Source of the DNA: Notolepis coatsorum
Lineage: Eukaryota > Chordata > Actinopteri > Aulopiformes > Paralepididae
Reading direction: 5' to 3'
DNA length: 64,000 bases
Assembly: GCA_963971535.1 (NCBI GenBank)
Contig: OZ020599.1
Span: 93,768,397 to 93,832,396, forward strand
How positions within the stretch are numbered: the stretch's first letter is position 1; the number at the start of each line of letters is the position of its first letter. This document shows, one piece after another, positions 19,976-31,385 of this stretch. The notes under the pieces are model-generated. The model made no database searches. It had not been told where the DNA came from and saw only the letters and a program-made list of their open reading frames with translations. The position numbers were made by a program, and so were the translations under genes.

Positions 19976-20920
19976 TAGGGGTGGACGGTATGGTCTAAAA
20001 TTTATATCACGGTATAATTTGAAGCATAGACGGTAACGGTATATATCACGGTATCAGTGTTTCCGTTAGAATAATTTTTTTTGCCTGATAGGCAGGCTAT
20101 ATAAAGAATGACATCCTCAAGGCATGTAGATTTATAATATTTTAACTTAAAACTAGGCTACTTTTGCATATAAAGTCATTATATTCCAAATAAAATAAGT
20201 CCAGAGTCGAGACTCCGTGCTGCTCCCATTGCAACAGCAGGGCTGGATGCTGGATTTTGCTAGAAGCATATGTAGTTGCAGAGCCGCAGAGCCAGGGGCT
20301 CTTTCAGGTAAATTCAGGGCAATTCAGCCGTTGGGTGGGGGGGCGCTGTTGAGCGGCCTGTGACCAGACCTGAAAGAGCCCCTGGCTCTGCGGCTCTGCA
20401 GCTGCATGCTATTTCGCAAATCCATCCGCCGTCCTCCCGGCTCGCTGCAGCCGTCGTTATCATAACACTACACACATATCATAATGTTTACAGCAAACTG
20501 TAGTTGATCACCAGGTATGTTTTATTAACGTAGAATAATTCATATAAGAAAAACGATAGGCAAGATCTCTTACCTTTCTCCACTGGTTAAAAATGCCAGG
20601 AACTGAAATTGAAACTTGCTGTGCGCCGCGGTGATATGTGTTTATTATGAAATGACAATTGCGTGTTGACACGCCCAGTGCGCCCACTGCGCGAAGCCTC
20701 CTAAATAACTTTTTCCAGTTTGCACATATCTATTATCTATGACTAATTCCATCTATTTTTAGGGGCAAATGCGATTGAAATAGTCGCGCTGTGGTTACAT
20801 GACGACGACGTCATTGCTATTTTAGAGCTGCACTACCGGTTACACGGTATAGTCAAAATCCATACCGTAGAGCAAATTCATACCGTTTATACCGTATACC
20901 GTTTATACCGTCCACCCCTA
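19976..20920. mobile_element. hAT MITE, 945 bp, with internal palindrome
   Basis: Ends taggggtggacggtat and its reverse complement, flanked by perfect 8-bp duplications catccacc (19968-19975 and 20921-20928). Inside, about 20270-20410, lies a long imperfect palindrome (gcagagccgcagagccaggg and its inverse) around a G run. No coding capacity. It interrupts the gag-like region of DIRS-1. Confidence 0.9.
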
Positions 20921-20928
20921 CATCCACC

Positions 20929-21423
20929 CATGTAAATGGTAAACAAGCCCCTGTTAAACCCCAAACATTAGACACCGATTGACCGTCAGCATGAATGGTT
21001 AAGAGGAGGGAAGACCTTTTAGTAAGACAGCCCTTGGCGGGGAACAAGGGAACGGCGTCCCAGCATTGTAGCATTAGCATTAGCCGCACGCTCTAGGATA
21101 GTTGGAAAAACACCCAAAAAAGAGTCATGACGACCATGTTTTCCCAAATATCCTGCCCCTCTATCCAATACATCACTCGGTTGTCTCACGGGACAACGAG
21201 CAGTATTACTCATGCTAGTATCAATGCCAGATAGCACAGGCCCTACCTGTGCACGACTTAGCTCGACTGCTAACCGTCGCGCGACGTCCCTCGGTCCGCT
21301 GTCACGAGACGAGGAAAACCCAGGACAGGCCCATTGTGCTGTTAGGAAGTGCCGCGAAGATTCCAGGGGCTGGTGAACTTCTGGCGAATACCCAACATTG
21401 TGTAATTTCTCCCTGTGTTTCAT
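20929..21423 (-). pseudogene. DIRS-1 gag-like remnant, proximal part
   Basis: The minus-strand frame 21423-21019 (134 codons) lies just inside the terminal repeat, where DIRS gag begins. It has no recognisable motif. Position and orientation are the main support. The frame is then cut by the 945-bp hAT MITE. Confidence 0.5.
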
Positions 21424-21439
21424 AACAACTAGTTCACGG

Positions 21440-21512
21440 AGTGCACTGCTACTTCCGTGTTGGAAACAAAAAGAGGAAGGTGGAGAGTGACCATTTCCGG
21501 CGTCATATACGG
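21440..21512 (-). repeat. DIRS-1 inverted terminal repeat, truncated
   Basis: gaggaaggtggagagtgacc followed by atttccggcgtcatat is the inverse of the sequence that surrounds the Ty3 insertion at 8970-8996/15116-15140. The repeat breaks off at about 21512, so the true 5' end of the retrotransposon is absent. Confidence 0.7.
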
Positions 21513-21711
21513 AATATGATTCTGATATTTTGAGCTCCGAGCCTTGACACTTTTAGCCTTTATCCTATTTTCATACTAGCACTCGTTTCCCTATGCTTTT
21601 TCTTTTGTTGTTGTTCTTAGCTCTATTCTATTTAAATCTTTCAAAAATGTTCTTATGTACCCCAGTTGCTATTGCATGTACATATTTGTGTTTTATTACA
21701 CGTATATGTAC

Positions 21712-22366
21712 TGTGACGAACCTGATAGGATACTGGTTCGCCACGGTTCAAATACAAACAAATGTGAATGTCCACACAAGAGCAATATCAATAAATACAC
21801 ATATTTATTGAATTTAAGGTAGAATCCAGAGGGAAAAAGCAATAGAATGGTCGTGATCCGGTCCGGGGGTCAATAAACACAAAGCAGGCTCGCCGACAGA
21901 AAAATGGATTGTTCACAATTCAGGGTAGTCGTCCAGTCCAGGGTCAGTACACAAGGGGGAATCTCAGCCAGTCCAGGGTCCAGTACACAAAGAACACCTA
22001 TCTCACTTTCTCCTCACCTTCCACTACCTCTCACCGTCGCAACTCTGAATCTCAATCTCTCAATACACCACAACTCCAACTCCTAACTCCGCTCAACTTG
22101 ATCCTCTCTATCCTAGTGTTAATGTACTGTGTGGGACTATGTGTGTGCACGTGAGATGTGTGTCAACTAATTATGTGCAGGTGTACTCTATCAGTACTAA
22201 TCAGCTAGTGTGTGTGTCGGGAGTGTGTGCATGTGAGATGTGTGTGACTAAATGCTGTGCAGGTGTGTTCTATCAGTACTAATCAGCTACCTAAGTGACT
22301 CCTTACGTGACGGATGTATCTCCCATCCTTCACGTATCCATAGGAGGGGGGAGGAGATCTGTCACA
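21712..22366 (-). mobile_element. Solo LTR, 655 bp
   Basis: Begins tgtgacgaacc and ends gatctgtcaca, with 4-bp duplications gtac on both sides (21708-21711 and 22367-22370). An AATAAA is present on the minus strand near 21790-21800, which suggests reverse orientation. No internal retroviral region is nearby, so it looks like the product of LTR-LTR recombination. The superfamily cannot be told from the LTR alone. Confidence 0.7.
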
Positions 22367-22389
22367 GTACATGCATACCAACTATTCGC

Positions 22390-22715
22390 CTGTTTTATTC
22401 TCCACCCATCTATCATCCATAGCAACACTATATTATCCCCGACATCCAAGTTGGGGGATCCCCCCTTTGAACGGCCCTTCTAAGGTTTCTCTCCTCCACA
22501 TTGCCTGTGGTGCTTTTTTTTCTTCTATTTTTGGTGAGTTTTTCCTTATCTTCATTGGGGAAAGTCTGGGTGTGTTGCATATTTGGATTTTATGGTGGTT
22601 TTTGTTTTTGATCTTTTGTGATGTTTCTTCTTGACTTGTACAAGAAGACTTGTACAGCCCATGGGGGCTATTCCATGTGATCTCGGGCTATACAAATACA
22701 TTTGATTTTATTTTA
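22390..22715 (+). repeat. LINE 3' tail (L2/CR1-like)
   Basis: The sequence from ggcccttctaaggtttctc to cgggctatacaaatac is a well-known style of fish non-LTR 3' end, closing with attttatttta. No reverse transcriptase is attached. Confidence 0.55.
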
Positions 22716-22719
22716 TTCA

Positions 22720-22954
22720 CATATCGCTGCTGGCGGGACAAAACCTCATAACTCCAAAAACCCAACTTTTCAGCAGATGAAAAAAACGAACACAGATTTG
22801 AGGGTGAATAGAGTTAGGAGGTTATGATCGGTTTAACCCATTGTTTAAACTTTGTAAAACCCACACACACATATGGAGGATGATCTACGGAGTTGATTTA
22901 TATAAAAAAATAATTAATGGAGTTATGAGGTTTTGTTCCGCCAGCAGCGATATG
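22720..22954. mobile_element. MITE, 235 bp
   Basis: Inverted ends of about 35 bp, starting catatcgctgctggcggga and closing with the inverse at 22954. No clear target duplication, so the superfamily is open. No coding sequence. Confidence 0.7.
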
Positions 22955-23069
22955 AAAGTTTCCCAAATCAGAATTGAAAAGCTCAGATTCCATGTGTTTT
23001 GTGCTGTTCACACTCACATCTGAGTCACATACAGTATGAGCAAAGAAATCAGATTACTGCATCACTGAG

Positions 23070-23310
23070 CACAGAGTGACAGTACAACTCCATTTTACAA
23101 TTTTACTTATTACTGTACATTTGACTGTATATTACTGTATATTTTTGGCTGTATATTTTAGAATGTATATACATATCTTGGAATGTATATCCCTGACTGT
23201 ATTTTTATTCTTATTTGTGATTTTTGACTACCTAAATGTTTACTGTGAGAGATCTGTAGTGCTGAATTTCCCTCAGGATCTTTTTAAAGAACTTCTATTC
23301 TATTCTATTC
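23070..23310 (+). repeat. Non-LTR retrotransposon 3' tail, family L-B
   Basis: actgtgagagatctgtagtgctgaatttccctc and (ttcta)n close the block. A second copy with the same order lies at 56700-57035. It resembles the 3' ends of Rex-like LINEs in fish. Confidence 0.55.
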
Positions 23311-23495
23311 TAAATGGAACAATATTTACTCAAGAATTGGTACAAGTTTGTAAGGTTGAGAAAAGCAGACGCAGGCAGAGAAAGAATTTCTCAGGCAGAG
23401 ACAACACAAAGAAACAAGCCAGAGTTCTGGGAGGATAGTGGGTGAGCTTTATTCCAGCCACGTTCCAAGGAGCAGGTGACAAGATGGTACAATAT

Positions 23496-23992
23496 GGAGG
23501 TGTAGTCTGACGTCACTTTAGTTTCCTGCACAGTCCACCCGTATAGGGATTTATCATTGGGAAAATGTATTATCGGCAATTCTGCCTCATGCACAAAATT
23601 ACTTCCCTTCTATCACTAACATTATTGTTTAAGCATTTTTGGTTGAAATAAAGTTAGTTATATACGGTTGTTTAATTTGTCGTAAAAAAATAACTACACT
23701 TACCAGTAGAACGCCTGGCGTTCAGTGCTGTCGCCTATCAGCGAAGTGTAGTTCCTTAGTGAACGAAAACATAAACGTTGTTATTTTGCTACCTTTACGA
23801 TTAATTGCGAATTTTTTTATGTTGAGCTATAGATTGTGGATGAATACACACAGAAAGGTACACCATGCCAATGTTCATACTTTATTTGTTTTAAACGAGA
23901 CGATTTAGAAATGTGTCCATTGGAAATACATTGCGATTTCAAGAGGGGTGGACCGTGCGGGAAACAGCAATGACGTAACCACTACACCTCCC
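23496..23992. mobile_element. MITE family M1, copy A
   Basis: Ends ggaggtgtagt and ctacacctccc. It matches 57533-57937 in reverse orientation over most of its length, and has an extra insert near 23690-23755. The flanks do not give a clean duplication. No transposase. Confidence 0.75.
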
Positions 23993-24240
23993 AAACTGCT
24001 GAAAGAGCCCTTTTATAGGAAAATAATGGTCTAACATATTTATAGGGTTACGCGAAGTAGCAAAGTATTGTCCAATGAAAATAAAAACAAGTGAGGTAAT
24101 TTCGACACATAACCCTCCACAGGAAGAGAGGAGGAGTCAGGTCTGACCTTGAACTCATATAACCCTCTTGACCTGTCAATCAAAGTCTAGCAGAATAGAG
24201 CGCATGCTTATCATTACACAGCAGCTGTATCCAAATTGAC

Positions 24241-24585
24241 CCCCCCCCCCCCCCCCACTCGCTACTTTTAACGATTCTATTAGTTTACACACACCTGCAA
24301 CTGTCACCCAGCCTTTAAACTGTAATTTGTCTGTTCTGCTTCATGTATTATAATAACCTTGTATTTTCATTTGGTTGTTTGTTTGATGTGTGTTTTAATT
24401 ATTTATGTTACCTCTGTGATGTATGTATCGTCTGTCTCTTTTCTGTTTCATTTAATTGTGTGTCCCCTTTCCCTGTTACCCTTTGAGAGGCCCTTTTGTC
24501 CTCTTGCCAGGCTGTCATTGGCTGTCACTGAAGAATTTGTTCTTACTTGATCTGTCTGGTTAAATAGAAATACAAAATAAAAGGG
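24241..24585 (+). repeat. Poly-C tract and LINE 3' tail
   Basis: A C16 run starts the block (24241-24256). The end gaagaatttgttcttacttg ... ggttaaatagaaatac is a typical fish LINE 3' terminus. Between 24586 and 25170 I see no gene or repeat that I can name. Confidence 0.5.
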
Positions 24586-25255
24586 GGGGGGAGCTGTCTG
24601 ACACATGAGGTGAGAAGATGCACCAAGAGATAATAGTAGAATGGACATTGATAACATAACCTTTGCTAAACCCTTCAAGTTTTAATTTAAAATCCACAGA
24701 AAACTACAAGGCCTATTTAAAAACACTGCATTGAGGTCATATTCCAAAACATGAGCTTATACACAGACCCAAACACAGGACGAGGCACCAGTATTTGTCA
24801 TTTCCTCCACTTTAATCTAAAAATACCACAATTATCAAGCGCAGTTAATATCACAGAGATATAGTTTGATATATGGTAACTAGTCTGCTGTATCTGAACA
24901 AGCTGCGTTACAGTAATCATCAATCAATTATACATTATGAAATACAGTAGGCCGATACAGCCAATGAAATGACAGCACTAGCACAATGGAAGCTCCAAAG
25001 GCTATTGAAATAGCATTTCACTATAGCTTTCATACCTGTTTCACAATACTAAACATGCCATTACATAAGAGTTATCGTTTAACTAACTATAGTTACCTAG
25101 AAACACTCAAGGTAGTCTTTACATGTGCAGTGCACTCAAATCTGGCCTTGTGCTTTTAGAAAACAGTTAGACGCAGTGGCGGCCGGTCCGTAGGGGGCGC
25201 TAGGGAGCGCCGCTGCCCCTGATCACCGGAGGTGGAAATGTTAGTGAAAAAAAAA

Positions 25256-25336
25256 CGTGTGGCAGTGAAAGGGTTAACCTTCTGTCGTGTGGCAGTGAAA
25301 GGATTAACCTTCTGTCGTGTGACAGTGAAAGGGTTA
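25256..25336. repeat. 30-bp minisatellite, locus A
   Basis: About 2.7 units of the 30-bp motif (core gtggcagtgaaagggttaac). This motif recurs at five other places in the window. See loci B to F. Confidence 0.85.
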
Positions 25337-25497
25337 AAGCTGCAGTAGGAAACTTCTGAGAGATTAGCTCGAGTGAGTTTACCTGCCTAGCAGAAAGTAT
25401 GGTTTTTCCAATGCGACCCAGAGAACACCACTTAACAGGTCAAAAACAACTGCTCCCTGCATCAATAACCCATCAGATGTTTTTGGCTAGCTAAATG

Positions 25498-25682
25498 GTT
25501 CTATATCATACTAGCTTCCGCTCAGCGTCATCTGCACTAACCTCACTTCGTGCATATGCACTGAATAAAATTCACAATGTACCTTTACATACCAACATTC
25601 GTCTGGCCACACCCCTATCCGCTACCTTCATAAGCAGGTGTGTGGCCCCACACTCGCCTCCTTCTTCACTTTCACCACAAGG
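25498..25682 (+). repeat. DIRS-2 left inverted terminal repeat
   Basis: Pairs with 30522-30731 in inverse orientation, with the two arms nearly identical over most of their length. The outermost 22 bases are unique to this end and reappear, inverted, in the internal complementary region. Confidence 0.9.
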
Positions 25683-25935
25683 AAGTGCCTGTATATCAAT
25701 CACTTGACAAGGTTATTAAGCTGAAGAAAGTTGAGTTACGTGTTTACATTTTTCTTGCTTTTTTCTTTCTCTCATACTTTTTACAAAGAAAAAAGCTAAG
25801 TAATAATGTTTACCTCAGAGGGTCGCGCTAGCAACGTTACCTTTCACCAGCGGTTCTTCATTTCCTCCTCTGCCGTACGCCTTGGAGCGGGGTTGACGCC
25901 ACTGTCGTGGACGGCATCCGTGCCCGGTAGGTAGT

Positions 25936-27468
25936 TTGCCTCTCCAAGGAGCTGGTGCACCAGCGCCGTCTCCTGTGAGATGGCCTGGTTCCTGCTCTGG
26001 TTCCTTTGCCGCCGGAGAGTCATCCGCTGTTGGGCGGCCGGCTCCTCTGGTGGCGGAGGATTTGAGACGCAAACATTTTGCGTCTGCTCGCTCCCGTCGT
26101 AAGATGGTGGCTTGTAGACGCGAACGGCCTGGTTTTGGGGAGTTGCTGGAGCCGGATGAGGATGCGTCTGCTTCTCCGTGGCCGATGGAAACAGAGGACT
26201 ACATGGTAGAGGCAGACGGGTTCTTGTTTGACGCCCCGGTGGAGACATGTCCGCCTCCCGTCCAGGTTACACTGGCGGGGGGGTGATAGGTCTCCTTGGG
26301 GTCCCTCGTACGCTGATGTTGGGTTAGAACCTCCGACTCAGCGGCGGGATGCCCTGCTATCAGCCACATCGGAATGTGGCTCTGCAACCAGTAGTCTGGC
26401 GCATGTGAGGGATGCAAGCTCGGTGGCGGAAAGTATGCAGGGGGAACTGCGTGCTTTGTTCCCCGAGCTCATGGCGGCGGCGGCAGTCACAAACGGCGTG
26501 CCGCTGCCGCAGCCACTGCCTGTTCCTGTCCCTGATGATCTCATAGGTCATCTATGGCAACGTCGTCCTGTGAGAAAGACAGGCGTTGTCTGCCCATTTT
26601 TCCCCTCGATGGAGGCCTACGTCCGTCAGCGACAGGTGGTCTCCCACATCACTGGCCTCACTCCCGCCTACGTGCGAGTCACAAGGGTGGTGGGTTTGGT
26701 AGACGTATGAAGGAGGGGGTGCCTCGGCTTGATAGGCCGATGGCAGCTCTCCTTTGTCCTGAGGTGGTGTGGGAGCCGTTACGGAAGCCGGTTCCCCAAG
26801 GGAAATCGGCGAGGCGGTTGGCTTACTGGAGTGACCAGTCATTCATCTCCGCGACTCAATCTCTGGCTGCCACGTCTAACATCACGCAGCTGGCGAGATT
26901 CATGTCCGGGATAATGACGGGCGGTGCGGAGCTGACCGAAGTGCAACGTGATCAGCTCGCCCAGGCGGCAGGAGCCATCCTGCATCTGATCCAGCTGCAG
27001 GCCGTCGCCGCTGGGAAAGTACGCGCCCTGGCCACTCTAGCCCAGCGCCACCTTTGGCTGGAGCAGGCGCGTGTGCCGGAAAGGAAGAGGACTCCACTTC
27101 TGACGGCACCCCTCTCCGATGCTGGGCTCTTCGGGTCGGCGTTGCAGCTGATGACCTCAACCTGCAGGGAAATGCAGGAGCGTTCCGTGCTCCAGCCTCA
27201 TTTCCCCCCGCCCGATGTTGCCGGTGGAGTCAGACGGAAGGCTCGTCGTCGGGGTTGCGCAGCCGTAGCCGCCGCTGCTACCACCGCCACTGCTGGCCCT
27301 TCAGCGAAGAAGGCCAGGAGGAGAGAGGGCGCATCGGCCACTGCAGCCGGCCCATCCACGCTCGGAGGTGACGGTAGGGATCGTCGTAACCAGCCTCCAG
27401 TCCTTTACCGTCCCTCCGGGGCTCCCCGGGGTGGCAAGTCCCGAGCGGCTCGTGGCAGGCGTCGCTAA
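25936..27468 (+). pseudogene. DIRS-2 gag-like gene split over three frames
   Basis: Three overlapping plus-strand frames follow each other: 25936-26286, 26228-26710 and 26554-27468. The last is the longest. It has a helical region (about codons 95-190 of that frame, with QLARFMSGIMTGG and LAQRHLWLEQARVP) like the gag-like protein of fish DIRS elements, and a Lys/Arg/Ala-rich C-terminus suited to nucleic-acid binding. The position, first gene after the left terminal repeat, also fits gag. The frame changes mean no single full-length product could be made without shifts. I describe the breaks only and do not reconstruct them. Confidence 0.65.
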
Positions 27469-30419
27469 AGTGACTTTTCCCTCTGTTGGTCCCCCATGTT
27501 CCCTTCCCGGCCCACCATATGATTTTGTTAAATAAAAGGTCCCTCCTGGGAGGGACTATTTTTGTTACAAACTGTGTGTTTATTCACTACATATGATGGG
27601 GATACGATGTGTGAACCTTTCGCTAGTGTGGGTTTGATAGGAGGGCTAGACTTATAGTCTTGTTGGTCGCTACATTTCATGTTATAGAGCTTAAGCAAGG
27701 CCTGCAGCTTACACTCGGTTGAAAAGGGTTTTTTCTGCCTCGACCTGAAGATTAGCTTCTTCACATAAAGGTTGAGGTTAGTTGTGTGCTCTGTTGCTTA
27801 AACAGTGATGTTGAGCCGCAACACTGTTGTGTTGGTCTGCAGTAATGCTTGTGTGTGTAAAGGTACCGCGGTTTTTCAGGCCGCTCTCTCTCTCTATCAA
27901 ATCTTCTGTGTCTTGCAACATAAACACGTGTGTCGGGTTCACACATATATAACTTTGGCCTTGTTATAAACCCTGTTCACAGACTTGTCTGTGGCTAGCG
28001 TGCATTGAGTTAGCTTTGCGCTGTTCATTAGCATACTGGCTACTTAAGGTATCATATGGCTATTGTTGTTGTCGTATTCGAGGGTTGGGCTTGCGAGGGG
28101 GTACCGGATAAACTCCTCCTTCCCTCTTCTGATTGGTCTTTTTTTTTTACTCTCTTTTTCATTCGTTCCGGCCAAGCTGTTAGGCAGCTTGGCACGGGGG
28201 GGGGGGTTTCCCTGACTCCGCACCTATAACGGGCAGTTGAGTCATGGGTTTCCCCCCGTCATAGAATACGTCACTGAACACGTTTCTATTGGACGACGGC
28301 TTCCGTGATTTTTTTTTCAGACCCGTGTGTGGTCTGTCATTGTCAAGTTGTCGGGGCAGAGCGTAGGAACTTAGTGTTCTGCTACACTCGATATACGTGT
28401 AACTTGAGTCTGTTGGTCACATGGCTCAATGTTACCGTGACTTTTCAATTCATGGCTTATGTGGGAAGTCTCTCTGAGGATTCCCATCTCCTCCCTGTGG
28501 TGAGGGTGGCGGGATTTGAAAATGAAAAAAAATGTTACCCTCAGCCGCGTCACGTGGGATTCATGTCAGTCTGGGTTTCTTTCTTTTTAATAAAAAGAGG
28601 AAAGAACGTGAAGCACGACGGCTCCTTGTCGTTCTCCCAGGCGACTTGGAGGAACAATGTCTGGTGTCTTGTTAGACTATCCATTGATGTGTTTGGGTCT
28701 CGACGCGTACATAGTGCTGGCTCGGGGTGTTTCTGATTGCTCGTTATTAAAACGGCGTTTTTATACGGCAACTGGGATGGAGGTTTTCTCTTCCGAGCGA
28801 CTGTTACTAGGTCTCGACGAATTCTCGTTCATATCTGGGGGATGTTAACGGAATAGATCAAAACATAGGTAGAGGGGTCTCACGCCCTTGGGGTGGGCCA
28901 CTGAGCGCGGTACGAATGTGACCGTCTGGGTGGCGTCCTCTTTTCATGTTTTAGATCAACACGCGTACCTACCCCCTCTCTTGGAGTGGGGATGTCGGCG
29001 TGATTAGGGCACGGGACTGAGTCTGGTCACGCTGGTCCAGGTCAGTTAACCCGTTGTCCGCCGGGGACGCAGATCTTCTGTTCTGGTACCCTGAGGGACT
29101 TGTGCTTTTTTCAGGGAGAAAAATGCCGGGTCGGCCCGGGTGTCACAGGGTTGGGCGTTATGGAGACCCTTTGTTGGGTACATGTTGTACCCTGCGATAT
29201 CATAAAGGGGCTGGTTTTCCATTATTTTCGCTCCTCTCTTACGCATGGCGAAGAGGGGGCTGTTGGGGTGGTCTTATGGACCTCCTCTGGCATCCCTGTG
29301 TGCTTCCCGGGCCGCCGGGCCCGGTCCGAAGTTGTGTTTCGTCGACCCGTAGGCCTGGGATAACCCCTTTTTGAAAACTGAAACACTTGTACTGCGGTAT
29401 AGCCAGTGTATACCCGCAGGTGTGTTTTGGAGTTTTTTCTTGAGGGGTTATAGGAACAACCACCGCATGTGGTACCGAGAGGGTGGTTGATTCCGTGGTG
29501 GGTTGGAGCGGAGTCAACTCCCGGGTTACCCGGTTGAGTGTGCCCCTGCACGTTCATGACGCCTGCCAATCGTGTCAGCCTTCTCTGCCTCTGCCCCTCT
29601 GGGTCTGGGTTTTTTGGTGGAGGCTTTGTCATGGTGCGCAACAATGCCAGCATACGCCCCTTCCGCCGGGGGTGCTGTTTTCAGTTGACCCCTTTGGCGC
29701 CTGTCTCGTCCGCAGTGCTCCAGGCTCGGGTCAAATGCCTGCTGCCTGGATTGAGCGATCGACCCCTTCTGGAGGTCGTCTCCCCGGTGCGCTGCCTGCT
29801 CCCGCTGTAGTGTAGCCTCTTGAGTGCTTCGAGTTACAGCCATGCTGACTGCCTGAGTGTGCCAGGGTCAGTGTGCCAGGCGGCGTGCTAGTGGGGGGAA
29901 GGGCCCGCTCTTGGAGGGGCCCTGTTCAAATACGCTGGCGATGTGGGGGGCGGTGTCACTAGTGACCGCCTGGTGAGGTCCTGATGCTGTGGCGTCGTTG
30001 ACCTCTCCGGGCCCCCTTTTTCAGGGGGATCCAGTCCCTTCAGTGGGTCTGGGTCTTCCTTTGCGCTCCGCTGCTACGGCCTTGCCACAGGGTTGAGTTT
30101 GCTCTTGACCCCGTGATTTTGGGGGCGGTAACGAGGTTTGTTCCTTCCGTTTGTTCCCTGGTGGCATGCGGGTTGTGCGTGTGCGTAGTTGTGGGGTCAA
30201 GCCACGGTCTGCTCACCCTGTGTGTTGAGTTGCTCGAGTTCCTCTTCGCATGGTCGGATCCGTCTCCCTCCCATCCTCCAATAGGGAGGGTATCCTCCAT
30301 TAGGGAGGCTCGGGGGGCTCGGTCCTCCCCGGTTCTGATGGTTGTGGGGGGCCTCAGTGGGGTACATTTGTCGAGCTTCAAGCTCCCGCTCAGCTCCCGT
30401 TGTGCAGATGACGCTGAGA
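27469..30419. other. Unrecognised interior of DIRS-2
   Basis: About 2.95 kb between the gag-like gene and the internal complementary region, where a full DIRS would carry reverse transcriptase, RNase H and recombinase. I searched all frames by eye for DIRS landmarks (RPILDL, FRMLTV, YLDD, the H-x-x-R box, CAAASW) and saw none. The longest open frames are 80-145 codons and compositionally unremarkable. An AATAAA at 27530 sits just after gag, beside a short perfect hairpin (gtccctcctgggagggac). The rest is GC-rich with short T and G runs. Confidence 0.6.
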
Positions 30420-30494
30420 GGAAGCTAGTATGATATAGAACGATAGGTTATGAATATAACCGTAGTTCTATGAATACTAGTGACGCTCAGCGTC
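30420..30494 (+). repeat. DIRS-2 internal complementary region
   Basis: 30420-30441 is the inverse of the left terminus (25498-25519). 30439-30494 is a perfect 56-bp inverse of the right terminus (30676-30731). The two parts share AAC. In DIRS replication such a region templates the joining of the ends into a circle, and its perfect match implies recent replication or strong constraint. Confidence 0.9.
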
Positions 30495-30521
30495 TGGACG
30501 CCACTGCGGCCTTTGATCTTG

Positions 30522-30731
30522 TCTTGTGGTGAAAGATTGGGAAGGAGGCGAGTGTGGGGCCACACACCTGCTTATGAAGGTAGCGGATAGGGGTGTGGCC
30601 AGACGAATGTTGGTATGTAAAGGTACATTGTGAATTTTATTCAGTGCATATGCACGAAGTGAGGTTAGTGCAGATGACGCTGAGCGTCACTAGTATTCAT
30701 AGAACTACGGTTATATTCATAACCTATCGTT
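30522..30731 (+). repeat. DIRS-2 right inverted terminal repeat
   Basis: Inverse partner of 25498-25682. Its last three bases, GTT, equal the first three of the element, as expected for recombinase-mediated insertion at a 3-bp overlap. Confidence 0.9.
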
Positions 30732-30938
30732 TTCCCATGTGTTGTTTTTCCCCACATTTTGTCTCTCATTCTGTCAATTTTGACCATTCCTCTTGTCTCC
30801 TGCCTTGGCTCGCTTTCGAGTTGTGCCGAGATGGGCTTACAACGGAGGGGGCATTTCAAACAATTGTTCCCCATCTTTAAGCATTTGGACCCAGGTTGTG
30901 TGTTTCTTTGGAGGGGCAATCATCCTATTCTATTCATC

Positions 30939-31076
<138 letters not shown>

Positions 31077-31139
31077 TTGGGAGAGAAATGGAGATCGCTG
31101 TAAGCTTTTTTTCACCTGCCATAGCAGGGGGCCGCTTCT

Positions 31140-31310
31140 GGTAACATCAGAACAAAAACAGCACCAAAATAAAGTTTTCTCAAACTCACTGGCATATATA
31201 GGTCAATAGTACTCTGGAATGCTCTGCCGAAAAACATCTCATCCACAATACATAATAAATTTACTTTCAAAAAAAATATTAAGAGATATCTTGCAAGCAT
31301 GTCAAGTATG
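31140..31310 (+). pseudogene. LINE ORF2 C-terminal scrap
   Basis: In one plus frame, 31203-31310 reads VLWNALPKNISSTIHNKF and on to a stop. It resembles the WN-x-LP end of non-LTR retrotransposon ORF2 proteins. It is too short to assign to a clade. Confidence 0.5.
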
Positions 31311-31385
31311 TAACTGTTATCTGTGTATTTTAATTTTTTTTTAGTTTGACTGGAATGTTAGATTTTATAGTGTGAATTTGTATAT

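Larger units (their letters stand above)
8818..21512 (-). mobile_element. Decayed DIRS-type tyrosine-recombinase retrotransposon (DIRS-1), nested host
   Basis: The element reads on the minus strand: gag-like (about 21423 to 18286), reverse transcriptase/RNase H (about 18260 to 16490), then tyrosine recombinase (16456 to 15402). It has no LTRs. The left edge (8818, starting aacgaaagg) recurs in inverse form inside the element at 15187-15242, as DIRS internal complementary regions do. Its other outer end is missing: the inverted terminal repeat at about 21440-21512 stops short of the terminus predicted by the internal region. The genes are broken by many frameshifts. Four later insertions sit inside it: a Gmr1-like Ty3 element, two hAT MITEs and a LINE tail. 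Confidence 0.85.
25498..30731 (+). mobile_element. DIRS-type element with intact termini but no polymerase (DIRS-2)
   Basis: 5234 bp. The left end begins gttctatatcatactagc and the right end closes with cataacctatcgtt. Inverted terminal repeats of about 185-210 bp pair the two ends. An internal complementary region at 30420-30494 is the reverse complement of the left end joined to that of the right end, overlapping at AAC. This is exactly the DIRS layout. The interior holds a gag-like gene broken into three frames, then about 2.95 kb with no reverse transcriptase, RNase H or recombinase that I can find. It is best read as a non-autonomous DIRS derivative. Confidence 0.85.

Noticed and set aside
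22841..23438. Small frames with long hydrophobic or basic stretches
   Set aside because: They lie in a LINE tail and a MITE; no signal of a real gene.
27469..30419. DIRS reverse transcriptase or recombinase in DIRS-2
   Set aside because: I looked for the motifs that are readable in DIRS-1 and found none on either strand. A very decayed copy cannot be excluded by eye.
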